A stretch of DNA of 64,000 bases from Mesorhizobium wenxiniae (GCF_002284535.1 NZ_NPKH01000037.1:226609-290608), one strand, 5' to 3'; positions 34,412 to 42,437 are shown, counted from the first letter of the stretch. The notes: generated from the letters alone by a model not told the origin. Translations and numbers: made by a program.

Positions 34412-34597
34412 GGACTAAAAAAACCTCGGGTTTTTGCATCCACGGACTGGAAAAACTCCGGTTTCGGGACAGGCCGATTTTCTCAGCGGGAGAATAAAAT
34501 CCGCGAATGCCGGGGCAGCGGCTATGGGGCTTTTTCGACAAATCCGCTCCCACACGCCCCCCCGGGTTGTTTTCCATCCACGGACGGGAAAAACCTC
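34404..34597. repeat. Three copies of a 24-bp initiation-like repeat
   Basis: Copies at 34404-34427, 34436-34459 and 34574-34597 share, on the minus strand, a purine-rich GAGG or GGAG, a T-rich spacer, then GTCCGTGGATG. In copy 1 that GTG is the start of the prohead protease frame. Confidence 0.65.
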
Positions 34598-34608
34598 ATC
34601 CGGAGCCA

Positions 34609-34974
34609 TCAGTACCAAACCCCCTTTGGCATAGCGGCTTCCTCTTTCTGCTTGGTGGTGCTGTGACAGGTGCGGCAAAGGGTTTGCAGTTCACCTTCCC
34701 AGAACTTAACCTGGTCATTTCGATGGGGGATGACGTGGTCGGCGACGAGCCGCGAAGTGTCGGGCTCGATGCGTTTGCACATGCGACAGGTGAAGCGGTC
34801 GCGGACCAACACCTCGAGCCGGAGCTTCTTCCATCGCGCACTATTCAGCCATTTGAAAGACGGCTCGGTCTTTGATCGAAGCGATGACCGCTCGCGTTCG
34901 TTGGCTGGGCCTGGCGTGCCGAGCCGTGGCGGCATGGTGCCGAGCATCGGCTTGAGGTTTGAGAGCCTAGCCAC
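34609..34974 (-). CDS. HNH endonuclease (phage type)
   Basis: 121 residues from a GTG preceded by GGAGG. Motifs: LEVLVRDRFTCRMCKRI (first zinc knuckle), ADHVIPHRND (HNH core) and LQTLCRTCHSTTKQKEE (second knuckle). Phage HNH proteins of this size usually sit next to terminase genes and aid DNA packaging. Here terminase is missing and the broken prohead protease follows. Confidence 0.85.
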   Translation of the reverse strand: MARLSNLKPMLGTMPPRLGTPGPANERERSSLRSKTEPSFKWLNSARWKKLRLEVLVRDRFTCRMCKRIEPDTSRLVADHVIPHRNDQVKFWEGELQTLCRTCHSTTKQKEEAAMPKGVWY

Positions 34975-35167
34975 AGAGGAGCCTCCAGTCGCCAGGGCGC
35001 ACTGCCTGGTGCCATTCGGCTTCAAGGAAGTGCTGCCGCTCTATCGCAATCGGCAACTCGAAAGACTGCACTAGGTCTCGATCGGGATCCGCGGTGTAAC
35101 CGACCAACAAAACCGTCCTGTCATCCTCGCAAAGGATGGCCTCTAGATCAATGATCTCCGGCGTCAT
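34967..35167 (-). CDS. Small hypothetical protein in the head-like operon
   Basis: 66 residues from MTPEIIDLEAILCEDDRTVL to VRPGDWRLLCG. The start overlaps the stop of the gene before it by one base, and its end overlaps the HNH start. No family recognised. Confidence 0.55.
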   Translation of the reverse strand: MTPEIIDLEAILCEDDRTVLLVGYTADPDRDLVQSFELPIAIERQHFLEAEWHQAVRPGDWRLLCG

Positions 35168-35424
35168 CACTGTTGCCTCATCTCTGGAGGCTCGATCGAG
35201 TGCGCGGGCACGCCGTGCCAGCGCTGTACCGCTGCCCAAATCAACAGGCTCTCTCGATCGTCGGGAAGGCGAGCTTGGGCTTTGTAGAAAAGCATCATGC
35301 TCTCGCGCATGGTTGCTCGCAGCATGTCGTTGCTGAAGTTCCAGTTCGGGCCTTCACCGCTGATGTAGAAGCTCTCGATGGTCGGCTTCGCGGCCGGCGT
35401 GTTATCGTTGGCGGCGTTGGTCAT
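35167..35424 (-). CDS. Small hypothetical protein in the head-like operon
   Basis: 85 residues (MTNAANDNTPAAKPTIESFY, then DDRESLLIWAAVQRWHGVPA). The ATG overlaps the upstream stop as ATGA. No family recognised. Confidence 0.55.
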   Translation of the reverse strand: MTNAANDNTPAAKPTIESFYISGEGPNWNFSNDMLRATMRESMMLFYKAQARLPDDRESLLIWAAVQRWHGVPAHSIEPPEMRQQ

Positions 35425-36185
35425 GGCCGGGCGTCCTTCCCATCGCGACCGCGCTTAGTCATCAAGGTCCAGGACGCGGGATTGCTCTCACCCGGCTGCA
35501 ACCCTTGTGACTTGATGTTGGAATGCCAACTTGATCCGCCGTGGCTGACGATCTCGCCGGGGACATAAGTGGTGGATGCGCTCCACACGCCGGCGTACTT
35601 GAGCGTAGGCCTGTTCTCGATCTCAGCCAGACACGTTTCCAGCGACATGCATCGACCAGAGAGCCATAGGAAATTGGCCTTCTGCACTCCGATCATGGTG
35701 GCCATGAAATCCAGTCCGACCTTTACGTCAGGATGGAATCCGTCTTGCCTAAACTCGTCCTGGATCTTCGCGACCCAGTAATTGACGGAGTGGTCGTATT
35801 CCTTGAAGAATGCCTCGTCCTTGTCGGCGTCACTGCCCCTTTTGATGTCCGGATATTCCGGCACGCGGGCCTTCAGAACCTTCTCGTCAATCTCCCAAGC
35901 GCGGCGTTGGACAGGCGCCGCCGACACCTGTTGCTTGGGCTCGACCTTCTCGACGTAGATGCCGGCCAAGATCTCGGCGCGCTTCGTTTCGAGTGCGTCC
36001 AGGCTGGAACGGGCGGTTCCCATAGCCTTCCTGGTGGCGTTCCATCTGGCATCATCGAGCTTTTCTTCGGCGTCAGCGTACTCTGCACCGAGCCTCTTGA
36101 TGCGCGCCTTGGCATCACTGATTTCTCCATCGATCTTGGCGAGATCGCCCGCTTGCTGATCGACTATGACGGGTCCCTTCGTCAT
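35421..36185 (-). CDS. Coiled-coil protein with C-terminal carbohydrate-binding-like module
   Basis: 254 residues. Residues about 15-85 are heptad-rich (DGEISDAKARIKRLGAEYAD, RSSLDALETKRAEI). The C-terminus reads YAGVWSASTTYVPGEIVSHG, SSWHSNIKSQGLQPGES, then GRDGK, which resembles the small chitin-binding-like and collagen-like modules of phage structural and receptor-binding proteins. It overlaps both neighbours by ATGA, so it is part of the phage-like unit. Exact role unknown. Confidence 0.6.
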   Translation of the reverse strand: MTKGPVIVDQQAGDLAKIDGEISDAKARIKRLGAEYADAEEKLDDARWNATRKAMGTARSSLDALETKRAEILAGIYVEKVEPKQQVSAAPVQRRAWEIDEKVLKARVPEYPDIKRGSDADKDEAFFKEYDHSVNYWVAKIQDEFRQDGFHPDVKVGLDFMATMIGVQKANFLWLSGRCMSLETCLAEIENRPTLKYAGVWSASTTYVPGEIVSHGGSSWHSNIKSQGLQPGESNPASWTLMTKRGRDGKDARP

Positions 36186-36859
36186 TTCGCATCCTCGATT
36201 TCGTGCACGAGCTTGTTCCGCAGACACCACTCAAGGGATTGCGGCTCGTCCTTTGCGGCCTCGATCGCAAGCGCGGCGAGGTCGGCGCCCGACCTGTCGG
36301 CGATGACGTTGAGGTACAGGCTGTCGGTCTGCCGCAGCCGGCGCGCTGCCTCGATGTGCCTGAACATCGTCCAGCGATCGCGAGGATCTGGGCAATCGGC
36401 TGTGAGGTGCAGCATGTACGCGGTGTCCGCCGACGCCACGCGATGATCGCAGGCCATACTGATGAGTACGCCGGCCGACTGGCAGCGCTTGCCAAGCTTT
36501 GCCCGCTTCGTGCCAGCGTGCCACCTTATCGCGCGGTGAATCCTGACGGCGGCATCGAAATCACCGCCTGAGGTGTCGATGAACACGCTAATTGCCGGCG
36601 AGAGCCGAGTCGCTTCGAGCTGGTCGTGCACGTTCAGCGCCAGGGCGTCGTTGATGTCGCCGACCACATAAATTTCTGCCATCTCAACGACGGAGTGGTT
36701 TGCCAAGTCACGATCGATTTCAGCCCTGGCTTGAACATCAGCCATGAGCCAGTCGCACGGCTCCAGACCGCCGCGCCGCCGCTCCAGTGCCGCCGGCAAG
36801 AATTCGCCGACCTGCTCTTCCAGGGCAGCCAAGCGATTGAGGATGATGTCGGTGCTCAT
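36182..36859 (-). CDS. ClpP-like serine protease (phage head maturation type)
   Basis: The 225-residue protein has the ClpP/crotonase-like core: FIDTSGGDFDAAVRIHRAIR, then RCQSAGVLISMACDHRVASA (nucleophile Ser in QSAG) and TAYMLHLTADCPDPRDRW (His). The N-terminal 50 residues are extra. Phages use such proteases in capsid scaffold processing. Having both a ClpP-type and an HK97-type protease in one small element is unusual. Stop overlaps the next start. Confidence 0.75.
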   Translation of the reverse strand: MSTDIILNRLAALEEQVGEFLPAALERRRGGLEPCDWLMADVQARAEIDRDLANHSVVEMAEIYVVGDINDALALNVHDQLEATRLSPAISVFIDTSGGDFDAAVRIHRAIRWHAGTKRAKLGKRCQSAGVLISMACDHRVASADTAYMLHLTADCPDPRDRWTMFRHIEAARRLRQTDSLYLNVIADRSGADLAALAIEAAKDEPQSLEWCLRNKLVHEIEDAK

Positions 36860-36872
36860 GCGCGTAAAGCCA

Positions 36873-37391
36873 TCAGCGATTGGCGTGATCGAGCGCTGCG
36901 CGGACGAGTTTTAGACGCTCGATCGCGTGCGGGCAGATGCCGGGCAATTTGCTGATTTTGGCGAGGTCAAAGCTACCGGCGCGCGCTTTGAATGAAACGC
37001 CGTGGTTGAGGACCGTTTCCAGATTCCCCATCGCCTCCTCGATGGCGTCGCGAAGCTGTTTGATCGGCCCGGCAAGGGAAGGTGCGATGCTGCTTTCGTA
37101 GGCCTGGAGCACCTGATCCCGGTGAGCCTTTGCCGCTGTCTCTGCCTCGAACAACGGGGCCAACGCGAAACCAAGGTCGTCGACTTCCTTTGCTGTGATC
37201 GCAGGCGGCTCGCCCAGACGCTGAGAGGCAAGACGCTGGCCTGCTTCGATGTGGCGGCGCTGTCCTGCCTGGCGGGCCGCTGCGGCCTCCTGCAAGGCTG
37301 CCTCGGCCTCGCCAACCGCGGCCGGCCGCTCGGGGATCACCAATATCTTTTCGAAGTCAATCGCGGTGGGCTTAGTCAGGCGGGCAAGCAT
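36873..37391 (-). CDS. Helical hypothetical protein
   Basis: 172 residues, strongly alpha-helical and Ala/Glu/Gln-rich (GEAEAALQEAAAARQAGQRR). The C-terminal GSFDLAKISKLPGICPHAIE may be a separate small domain. It is preceded by AGGAGCG and lies 13 bp before the ClpP-like gene. No family recognised; a scaffold-like role is only a guess. Confidence 0.55.
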   Translation of the reverse strand: MLARLTKPTAIDFEKILVIPERPAAVGEAEAALQEAAAARQAGQRRHIEAGQRLASQRLGEPPAITAKEVDDLGFALAPLFEAETAAKAHRDQVLQAYESSIAPSLAGPIKQLRDAIEEAMGNLETVLNHGVSFKARAGSFDLAKISKLPGICPHAIERLKLVRAALDHANR

Positions 37392-37460
37392 CGAGCGCTC
37401 CTGTTTTCAAATCACCCGCTGATTCTAACCCAGGTCCGATAGGCGTAACCGCCGATCGTG

Positions 37461-37736
37461 TTACGCATATTTTTCGCAGAGATGCCGGCACATGCGGTCG
37501 AAGGCTTCACGCACCTTTGCCGCGTCGTGTTCGTCCTGCGGGTTGAGGTGGTTGTCCTCGACCAATACATCGCGCATCGGCTTATCGATGACGACATCGG
37601 CTCGGATCGGTTCGACGCGACCGACGTCTTTGCGATGGGAGTTCACCCGGCAGTAGGCGCTGCAGAACTTCGCATCAGCCCGCTTACCATCGAGGCCGCC
37701 GCTGCAATGCTGACACATGCGATCGGGCGCGCTCAT
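37461..37736 (-). CDS. Small zinc-finger protein of phage type
   Basis: 91 residues with CQHCSG and KFCSAYCRVNSHRK, a four-cysteine knuckle common in small phage and plasmid proteins. The acidic C-terminal half ends MCRHLCEKYA. Probably nucleic-acid binding. Confidence 0.6.
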   Translation of the reverse strand: MSAPDRMCQHCSGGLDGKRADAKFCSAYCRVNSHRKDVGRVEPIRADVVIDKPMRDVLVEDNHLNPQDEHDAAKVREAFDRMCRHLCEKYA

Positions 37737-38086
37737 GCGTCACCAGCCCGGCGCCAATTGTGGCAAAAAGTTACGGGGCAAAAACTTTTTTTGTAACGGT
37801 TTAGCGCAAGAAACCGATGGCAGCTGGTAGCGCGTTGAAACCTCTTCGGACTGACAGGTCCCCCGCGGCTTGCACATTGGCCAAGCCAGAATGTTATTCT
37901 GAAAACGCGCGAAATTCGGATCGGGGAACGGTGTGCGATGGAACGTGCGGCCGATCGAACCCTCCGCCCCCTGCCACATTGAACGTCGCGAAATTCTAAT
38001 TTGGTTTTGTGCGCGTTTTCGATCGGGGACCGGTAGTGTCCAGGCGGCGTGCCGGAACGATCCGCTTCGCCATGAGTTAGCAACTC
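37737..38086. other. Operon gap with direct and inverted repeats
   Basis: The only gap over 300 bp on the integrase side. Near 37766-37798 GTTACGGGGC and TTTTTTTGTAAC form an inverted repeat beside the start of the 37461 gene. CGCGAAATTC occurs at 37908-37917 and 37987-37996, and CGATCGGGGA-type sequence follows both. A second promoter, operator or replication/packaging site is possible. Confidence 0.45.
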
Positions 38087-38488
38087 ATGATGAACACCAT
38101 GGAACCCCACGGGCGCGGGATGGCGGCCGATATGCTCGCCCACCTCCAAACTAGTCGAAACGGCGAAATGCGTCGCGCAGCCAGGCTTGCGATGCTTAGG
38201 CACCAAGTGATCCACCACATAGAGCGCACCGAAGCCTCGGCTCAAAAAGTCGAGCAGGCAATCGCCATGTTGGCTGAAGCCAACGCGCTCACGGACCCGG
38301 GTCATGCGGCGCTCCGTTCGACGTCCGACCAGACCAGACCGCCGTCGACCATCTTGCGGGCTAGACCGTCGAGATCACCGGGAACTACGTCATGGGCAAG
38401 CAGCCATTGCCGAGCCTGGGCATCAGAGCAGAACAACGGTATCGGGTCTCGCGCGCGTGCAGGCGTAGGCGCTACCTTGTCTTCGTAG
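38087..38488 (+). CDS. Possible helical protein on the opposite strand
   Basis: A 133-codon frame with a helix-like N-terminal 75 residues (MRRAARLAMLRHQVIHHIER, then QKVEQAIAMLAEANAL). The last 60 codons overlap the minus-strand gene at 38302 and look like antisense of it. The minus-strand frame across the same stretch (190 codons) looks worse. Kept as uncertain. Confidence 0.35.
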   Translation: MMNTMEPHGRGMAADMLAHLQTSRNGEMRRAARLAMLRHQVIHHIERTEASAQKVEQAIAMLAEANALTDPGHAALRSTSDQTRPPSTILRARPSRSPGTTSWASSHCRAWASEQNNGIGSRARAGVGATLSS

Positions 38489-38625
38489 CGAACTTCCTCT
38501 GATGCTGATGCTACTGATGGCCATTGGCAAACCGATGGTGTTGCTATCGCGGTCCGTTCACGCTTCGAAGCAGCTTCCGATCGCTCCAGGTCGAGCCGTC
38601 GTAGGTCCAACGCCGCGCGGGTCAT
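38302..38625 (-). CDS. Hypothetical protein with a repeated C-terminal module
   Basis: 107 residues. The C-terminal 40 residues (QARQWLLAHDVVPGDLDGLA, then MVDGGLVWSDVERSAA) match the C-terminus of the DUF1376 protein two genes upstream (GQWLDDHGVDPFG, MVAGALTWADIERAAAA), so this module is duplicated within the operon. The start is the ATGA overlap at 38625. Confidence 0.6.
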   Translation of the reverse strand: MTRAALDLRRLDLERSEAASKRERTAIATPSVCQWPSVASASEEVRYEDKVAPTPARARDPIPLFCSDAQARQWLLAHDVVPGDLDGLARKMVDGGLVWSDVERSAA

Positions 38626-38870
38626 GCGGCGCTGTCCCGACATTTTGCCAGGCGCGGGATCGTATAGGCTCGCCATGCCGCGATGAATGCGTCGAGGTCG
38701 GCGGCAATCCGATCGGCATCCATGCCCGCTTCGGCAGAGCGCGCTATCAGCGTCCAGCCCCAGGCCTCGGCGCGTTTGTTGCCCGCGTCGAAACCTTCCC
38801 GGATGAACGTATCGGCTATGTCGCGGAGAACATGCTGCCGGCGATGAAACGGAAAGGGGATCTGAGTCAT
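38622..38870 (-). CDS. Small hypothetical protein
   Basis: 82 residues (MTQIPFPFHRRQHVLRDIAD, then WTLIARSAEAGMDADRIAAD). Both ends overlap their neighbours by ATGA. No family recognised. Confidence 0.55.
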   Translation of the reverse strand: MTQIPFPFHRRQHVLRDIADTFIREGFDAGNKRAEAWGWTLIARSAEAGMDADRIAADLDAFIAAWRAYTIPRLAKCRDSAA

Positions 38871-39526
38871 GCGGCCGCCGCCCTTTCGATGTCAGCCCAC
38901 GTCAGCGCACCGGCCACCATCTTGGCAACGCATTCGTCGAACTGTGGGCCGAACGGATCGACGCCATGGTCATCGAGCCATTGCCCTGCCTTTACCTTGT
39001 CGACGATGTGGGGAGGTTGTTCCTCTCGCGCGTGCGGGTGTGCGTGTGTAAGCACTTCCTTTTCATAAGCAGAGTTCTTCATCTGGGGTTGGAGGCCATT
39101 GGCATCTGCATTGGCTGTGCCATTGGCAGAAGGCATGGCACTGCCATCCTTGGCTATGGCAACGCCATTGGCCGTGCCATTGCGGTTGCCATTGGCTTTG
39201 CCATCGACACCCCAGCGGCCGAGAGCACCTTTCTTGCCGGCCGCGGACTTCTTTTCGCGCTGGCCGGCCGCCAATGTGCGATGATGTTCGAGCTTCGCGT
39301 GGGTCCATTTCGGACCGAACAGCGGCTCGATCGCTCGGACAGAGAGCCATCTTTCGAGCGAGAGCCGGGTGATCCTCGAAAGGCGCTCGTCGTCATCGGT
39401 GATCGCCCCGTGCTGCCACAGCGCCATCTTCAACAGCGCATAGGCGCCGTATTCTTCGGTCGACAAGTGGGACGTCTCTGCCAACTCGTCGCCGGGGAAA
39501 ACTGGCATCCATGGCAATGTCGTCAT
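38867..39526 (-). CDS. DUF1376 replication-associated protein
   Basis: 219 residues. The N-terminus LPWMPVFPGDELAETSHLST, EEYGAYALLKMALWQHG is the DUF1376 signature seen in phage and satellite replication regions. A middle stretch has a K/N/G-rich linker with repeated NGTAN/NGNRNG coding (GCCATTGGC-rich at DNA level). The C-terminus carries the duplicated module described for the gene at 38302. The start is chosen by the ATGA overlap. Confidence 0.8.
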   Translation of the reverse strand: MTTLPWMPVFPGDELAETSHLSTEEYGAYALLKMALWQHGAITDDDERLSRITRLSLERWLSVRAIEPLFGPKWTHAKLEHHRTLAAGQREKKSAAGKKGALGRWGVDGKANGNRNGTANGVAIAKDGSAMPSANGTANADANGLQPQMKNSAYEKEVLTHAHPHAREEQPPHIVDKVKAGQWLDDHGVDPFGPQFDECVAKMVAGALTWADIERAAAA

Positions 39527-39735
39527 GTCGACCTCGCCTTGATCAAATTGGCCGCGGCCATGGCTTGGCAGGCCTCTGGCGCCGTCAGGCCGAACCGTTC
39601 GCGTAGCAATGGCACCGCCGGCTTGTCGCGCTGGCGGCGCGGTGTCAGGGACAGCCATTCGGCAGCCTGGTCGATCGCCGATGTGCTTTCGTGGCAAAGG
39701 CCTGTCGTGCCTCCCACCGGAAGCGCGCCGCTCAT
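39523..39735 (-). CDS. Small hypothetical protein, HTH-like
   Basis: 70 residues ending LLRERFGLTAPEACQAMAAA, NLIKARST, a short helix-turn-helix-like segment often seen in small phage proteins. Overlaps both neighbours. Confidence 0.5.
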   Translation of the reverse strand: MSGALPVGGTTGLCHESTSAIDQAAEWLSLTPRRQRDKPAVPLLRERFGLTAPEACQAMAAANLIKARST

Positions 39736-40073
39736 ACGGATTCCCCTAGTTCCTTGAGAACGTCGATGCCCAGCGGATCCCCGCGGCGAGCCTTGTCGCG
39801 GGCAGCTTCGATCAGCGGAGTTCCGGCCGGCATGCCATCGAAAAGGGGCATGTAGCGGCTTGTGATCAGGTTCGTTTCGGCCTGATATTCAAGGGCGCGG
39901 TCCTCCAAAATGCCGGCAGCATCTTCCATCGCTATTTCCAGGTCGGCGCCTTTGGCATCGGGCGCGATCTTGGCCAGATAGCGCATGAGAGGTTTGACGC
40001 CCTGCCCAATCAGGGCTTCTGGTGCGTTCAGGATGCCGTCGACCAGTTTCCGGTGTTGCTCGCCCTTGTTCAT
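39732..40073 (-). CDS. Hypothetical protein
   Basis: 113 residues from MNKGEQHRKLVDGILNAPEA, helical throughout, with an acidic middle (DLEIAMEDAAGILEDRALEY). No family recognised. ATGA-coupled to the next gene; its start shares one base with the AlpA-like gene stop. Confidence 0.55.
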   Translation of the reverse strand: MNKGEQHRKLVDGILNAPEALIGQGVKPLMRYLAKIAPDAKGADLEIAMEDAAGILEDRALEYQAETNLITSRYMPLFDGMPAGTPLIEAARDKARRGDPLGIDVLKELGESV

Positions 40074-40300
40074 TATGCGGCCGCCTCCTCGTCGCGTGCG
40101 GCGGCAAGGCGATCGACGACGGCGGCCAGTTCGCTTAGGCGCCAACGGTTCGTGCCGGGTCCGACCTTGATCGGTTTTGGATAGCGGCCGGCGGTGACGC
40201 CTCGCCAGAGCGTTGAGCGGTGGATCGGACTATTTTCGCCTCCGAGCACCTTGCATGCGGAGGGCTCGTCGACGAGATCGGAAAGTGCAGATTGCTGCAT
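40073..40300 (-). CDS. AlpA-like DNA-binding regulator
   Basis: 75 residues. IHRSTLWRGVTAGRYPKPIK followed by GPGTNRWRLSEL is the AlpA/excisionase-type winged helix. AlpA proteins activate int/excision or the element's operon in P4-like satellites. It is the first gene of the coupled operon. Confidence 0.75.
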   Translation of the reverse strand: MQQSALSDLVDEPSACKVLGGENSPIHRSTLWRGVTAGRYPKPIKVGPGTNRWRLSELAAVVDRLAAARDEEAAA

Positions 40301-40371
40301 CTCTGTTCCTCGCGTTTCTAGTTGACGCAAGGAACATCGTTCAGTTGCAGGGAGCCGTCACCGTGGAGTTT

Positions 40372-41124
40372 TCAGCGAAAATCTGGGTCAGAAAACTCCA
40401 CCTCCCTCTCTTTGGCAGAATGCACGATCTCCAGAGCAACAGGTCTGATGTGATCTATGATTGCTGTGTGCAATGTCTTGTTGGGCGGGCAGTGCTCACC
40501 GAGCAACTTTTCCAACGGCAGCCGCACGAACCGGATCAACGGATTATCTGGATCTGGATCGCGCCGCGGAAGGCCAAGGTCAGGGTCGACGAAGCGCGAC
40601 CAGATGACACAAATGTCCCTTATGAAGTTGAAAATATGCTCGGGCAGTCGGGAGCGACTTTCGATCCCGCGGTTCCAGTGCTCTCGCTCCACAATTTTCT
40701 CGGCCTGGATTGCGCTGTTAAGCCACTCCCAAGTCTCGGAGAGCAGGTGCCACATGGTTCGTTCAAAGTAACGGTCGCTCCCGCCCAAATAGTCCCCGAC
40801 TTCGGAATTGAGGTCGTCACCACCTCCCAGCCATTCGAAGGCGCTTTCTTCGTCCGTGAAGGGAGCGAGTTCATCGTCCAGGTTCCAATGTCGAGCTATA
40901 TGGGCGGCCAGGGCTCGCTCCAAATACTCGAGTTTTTTGGCTTCGGCCTGCACTGCTGACGAATACCATCCACATTCGATCGACTGGACAAGGTGGAAGG
41001 ATTGAATCAGCAACTTGTAAATTTCGCGCATCTCGATTGGAAATAGCGACCTCCCGCGCAATGCCTTGCATCGGCTGTTCGCGATCATCAGCATTGAACG
41101 AATAAGCGGATTGCGCCGGCTCAT
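40372..41124 (-). CDS. Hypothetical protein coupled to the integrase
   Basis: 250 residues, helical and acidic with many Trp/Glu (RYFERTMWHLLSETWEWLNS). No family recognised. It begins inside the integrase stop (ATGA), and its base composition is lower in GC than the operon that follows. HEPN- or Abi-like alpha-helical cargo is conceivable but no diagnostic motif is seen. Confidence 0.6.
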   Translation of the reverse strand: MSRRNPLIRSMLMIANSRCKALRGRSLFPIEMREIYKLLIQSFHLVQSIECGWYSSAVQAEAKKLEYLERALAAHIARHWNLDDELAPFTDEESAFEWLGGGDDLNSEVGDYLGGSDRYFERTMWHLLSETWEWLNSAIQAEKIVEREHWNRGIESRSRLPEHIFNFIRDICVIWSRFVDPDLGLPRRDPDPDNPLIRFVRLPLEKLLGEHCPPNKTLHTAIIDHIRPVALEIVHSAKEREVEFSDPDFR

Positions 41125-42407
41125 TGCGCCACCGCCTTTCGCAGCGGCACGACATTGCCCCTGCCCTCAACTAAGGCGACGAGCCGATCGGCCCACAGAT
41201 CCAGTGCCTCCCGCTTCTCGCGCGCATAGTCATATCGAGCATAGACGCGGCTGGTGATCGACGCCTTCGTCGCGCTGACGTGATTGAGAACGTGGCCGAT
41301 GACAAACGGGGAGATGCCGATCTCTTCCATGTGCGTGGCTGCGGTGCGCCGCAAATCGTGAGGCGTCCATGGTGATATGCCCATGATCGTGACGACCCCG
41401 CGCTTCGTCACTTCCTCGCGCTTCACGGCTTTGGCGATTGCGGCGCCGGTCACGGCAGCGCGTGCGCCCGGGCCGGGGAAGACGAAAGCCGCGACGTCCC
41501 TATCCTTGCGGGCGGCTAGCGCCTCGGCGTCCGCCATCTGCTCTTTGACGATGTCGATCGCCATGTCGGACAGTGGCACGACATGCTCGCGACCGTTTTT
41601 CGATCGCTCGGCCGGGATCGTCCACAACTTGCCGTCGAGGTCGATCTCGTCGCGAGTCATGCCCGAGACTTCGCCAACACGCTGCGCGGTGACCAGACAC
41701 AGACGAACGACGCGCCGCGTCGACTCTCGCATGTCGGCGTCGGCCAGCGTTGCCCACATGGTGCGGATTTCACCGGCAGACAGAACACGGTCGCGCTCTG
41801 TCGTCTCGGTCGGCCGGCGCATTCCTTCGACAAGGTTGCTGTCGAGGTCGCCGCGCCCCCTCGCCCATCGCACCATGGCGCGGACATCTTCGAAGATCCG
41901 GTTTGCCTCAACATGGGCACCACGGTCCTTCACGGCATCTATGCATTTGGTGATGTCGCGGCGGTGCAGTTCCGCAAGTTTGATGGTCCCGATCACGTCC
42001 TTGACGTTCTTCCGAAGCCGGCGGGCGATCTCGTCACCAGAGCGCTTTGTGGCGGCTTGCCGAGCAACATAGTTGTCAATGAGGTCAGCGACTGTCTGCG
42101 AGGCCGCCAGCGCGCGTTTCTCGACAAGTGGGTCCGTTCCTTCCCTGATCTCGCCGCGCGCGCTCCTGGCCTTGTCACGCGCCTTGGCTAGCGTCAGCTT
42201 TGGGTCGCCTTCGCCATACCGCCCGATCTTCATTCGCGCACGCTTGCCGTCGGCCGGGCGCGTGTAGTTGAGATAGAACGCCTTGGTGCCCGCAGGCGAT
42301 GCCCGGAGGCTCAAACCCTTCACCACGGTGTCGAAATAGTCAGTCTGGTTTCCGTCTACGGCCTTTGCGGTTTGGCAGAACCTGTCTGTCAGTTCGATTG
42401 TTGGCAT
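41121..42407 (-). CDS. P4-type tyrosine recombinase (integrase)
   Basis: 428 residues. DUF4102-type N-terminal domain (TDYFDTVVKGLSLRASPAGT), core-binding domain (QTVADLIDNYVARQ), catalytic residues Arg243 (TAQRVGEV), HDLRR at 350-354, His in GHVLNH (about 372-376) and Tyr389 (RVYARYDY). Integrases of this family target tRNA 3' ends, fitting the flanking tRNA-Asn repeats. It lies 185 bp from attR. Confidence 0.93.
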   Translation of the reverse strand: MPTIELTDRFCQTAKAVDGNQTDYFDTVVKGLSLRASPAGTKAFYLNYTRPADGKRARMKIGRYGEGDPKLTLAKARDKARSARGEIREGTDPLVEKRALAASQTVADLIDNYVARQAATKRSGDEIARRLRKNVKDVIGTIKLAELHRRDITKCIDAVKDRGAHVEANRIFEDVRAMVRWARGRGDLDSNLVEGMRRPTETTERDRVLSAGEIRTMWATLADADMRESTRRVVRLCLVTAQRVGEVSGMTRDEIDLDGKLWTIPAERSKNGREHVVPLSDMAIDIVKEQMADAEALAARKDRDVAAFVFPGPGARAAVTGAAIAKAVKREEVTKRGVVTIMGISPWTPHDLRRTAATHMEEIGISPFVIGHVLNHVSATKASITSRVYARYDYAREKREALDLWADRLVALVEGRGNVVPLRKAVAQ

Positions 42408-42437
42408 TTGGCATCCCCAGAGACCAACCGGTTTCGA

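Noticed and set aside
34404..34597. Short CRISPR array
   Set aside because: Only three copies with spacers of 8 and 114 bp; units look like translation starts.
37733..38305. 190-codon minus-strand frame continuing the coupled operon
   Set aside because: His/Arg-rich and looks antisense to a better helical frame on the plus strand; crosses a repeat-bearing control-like region.
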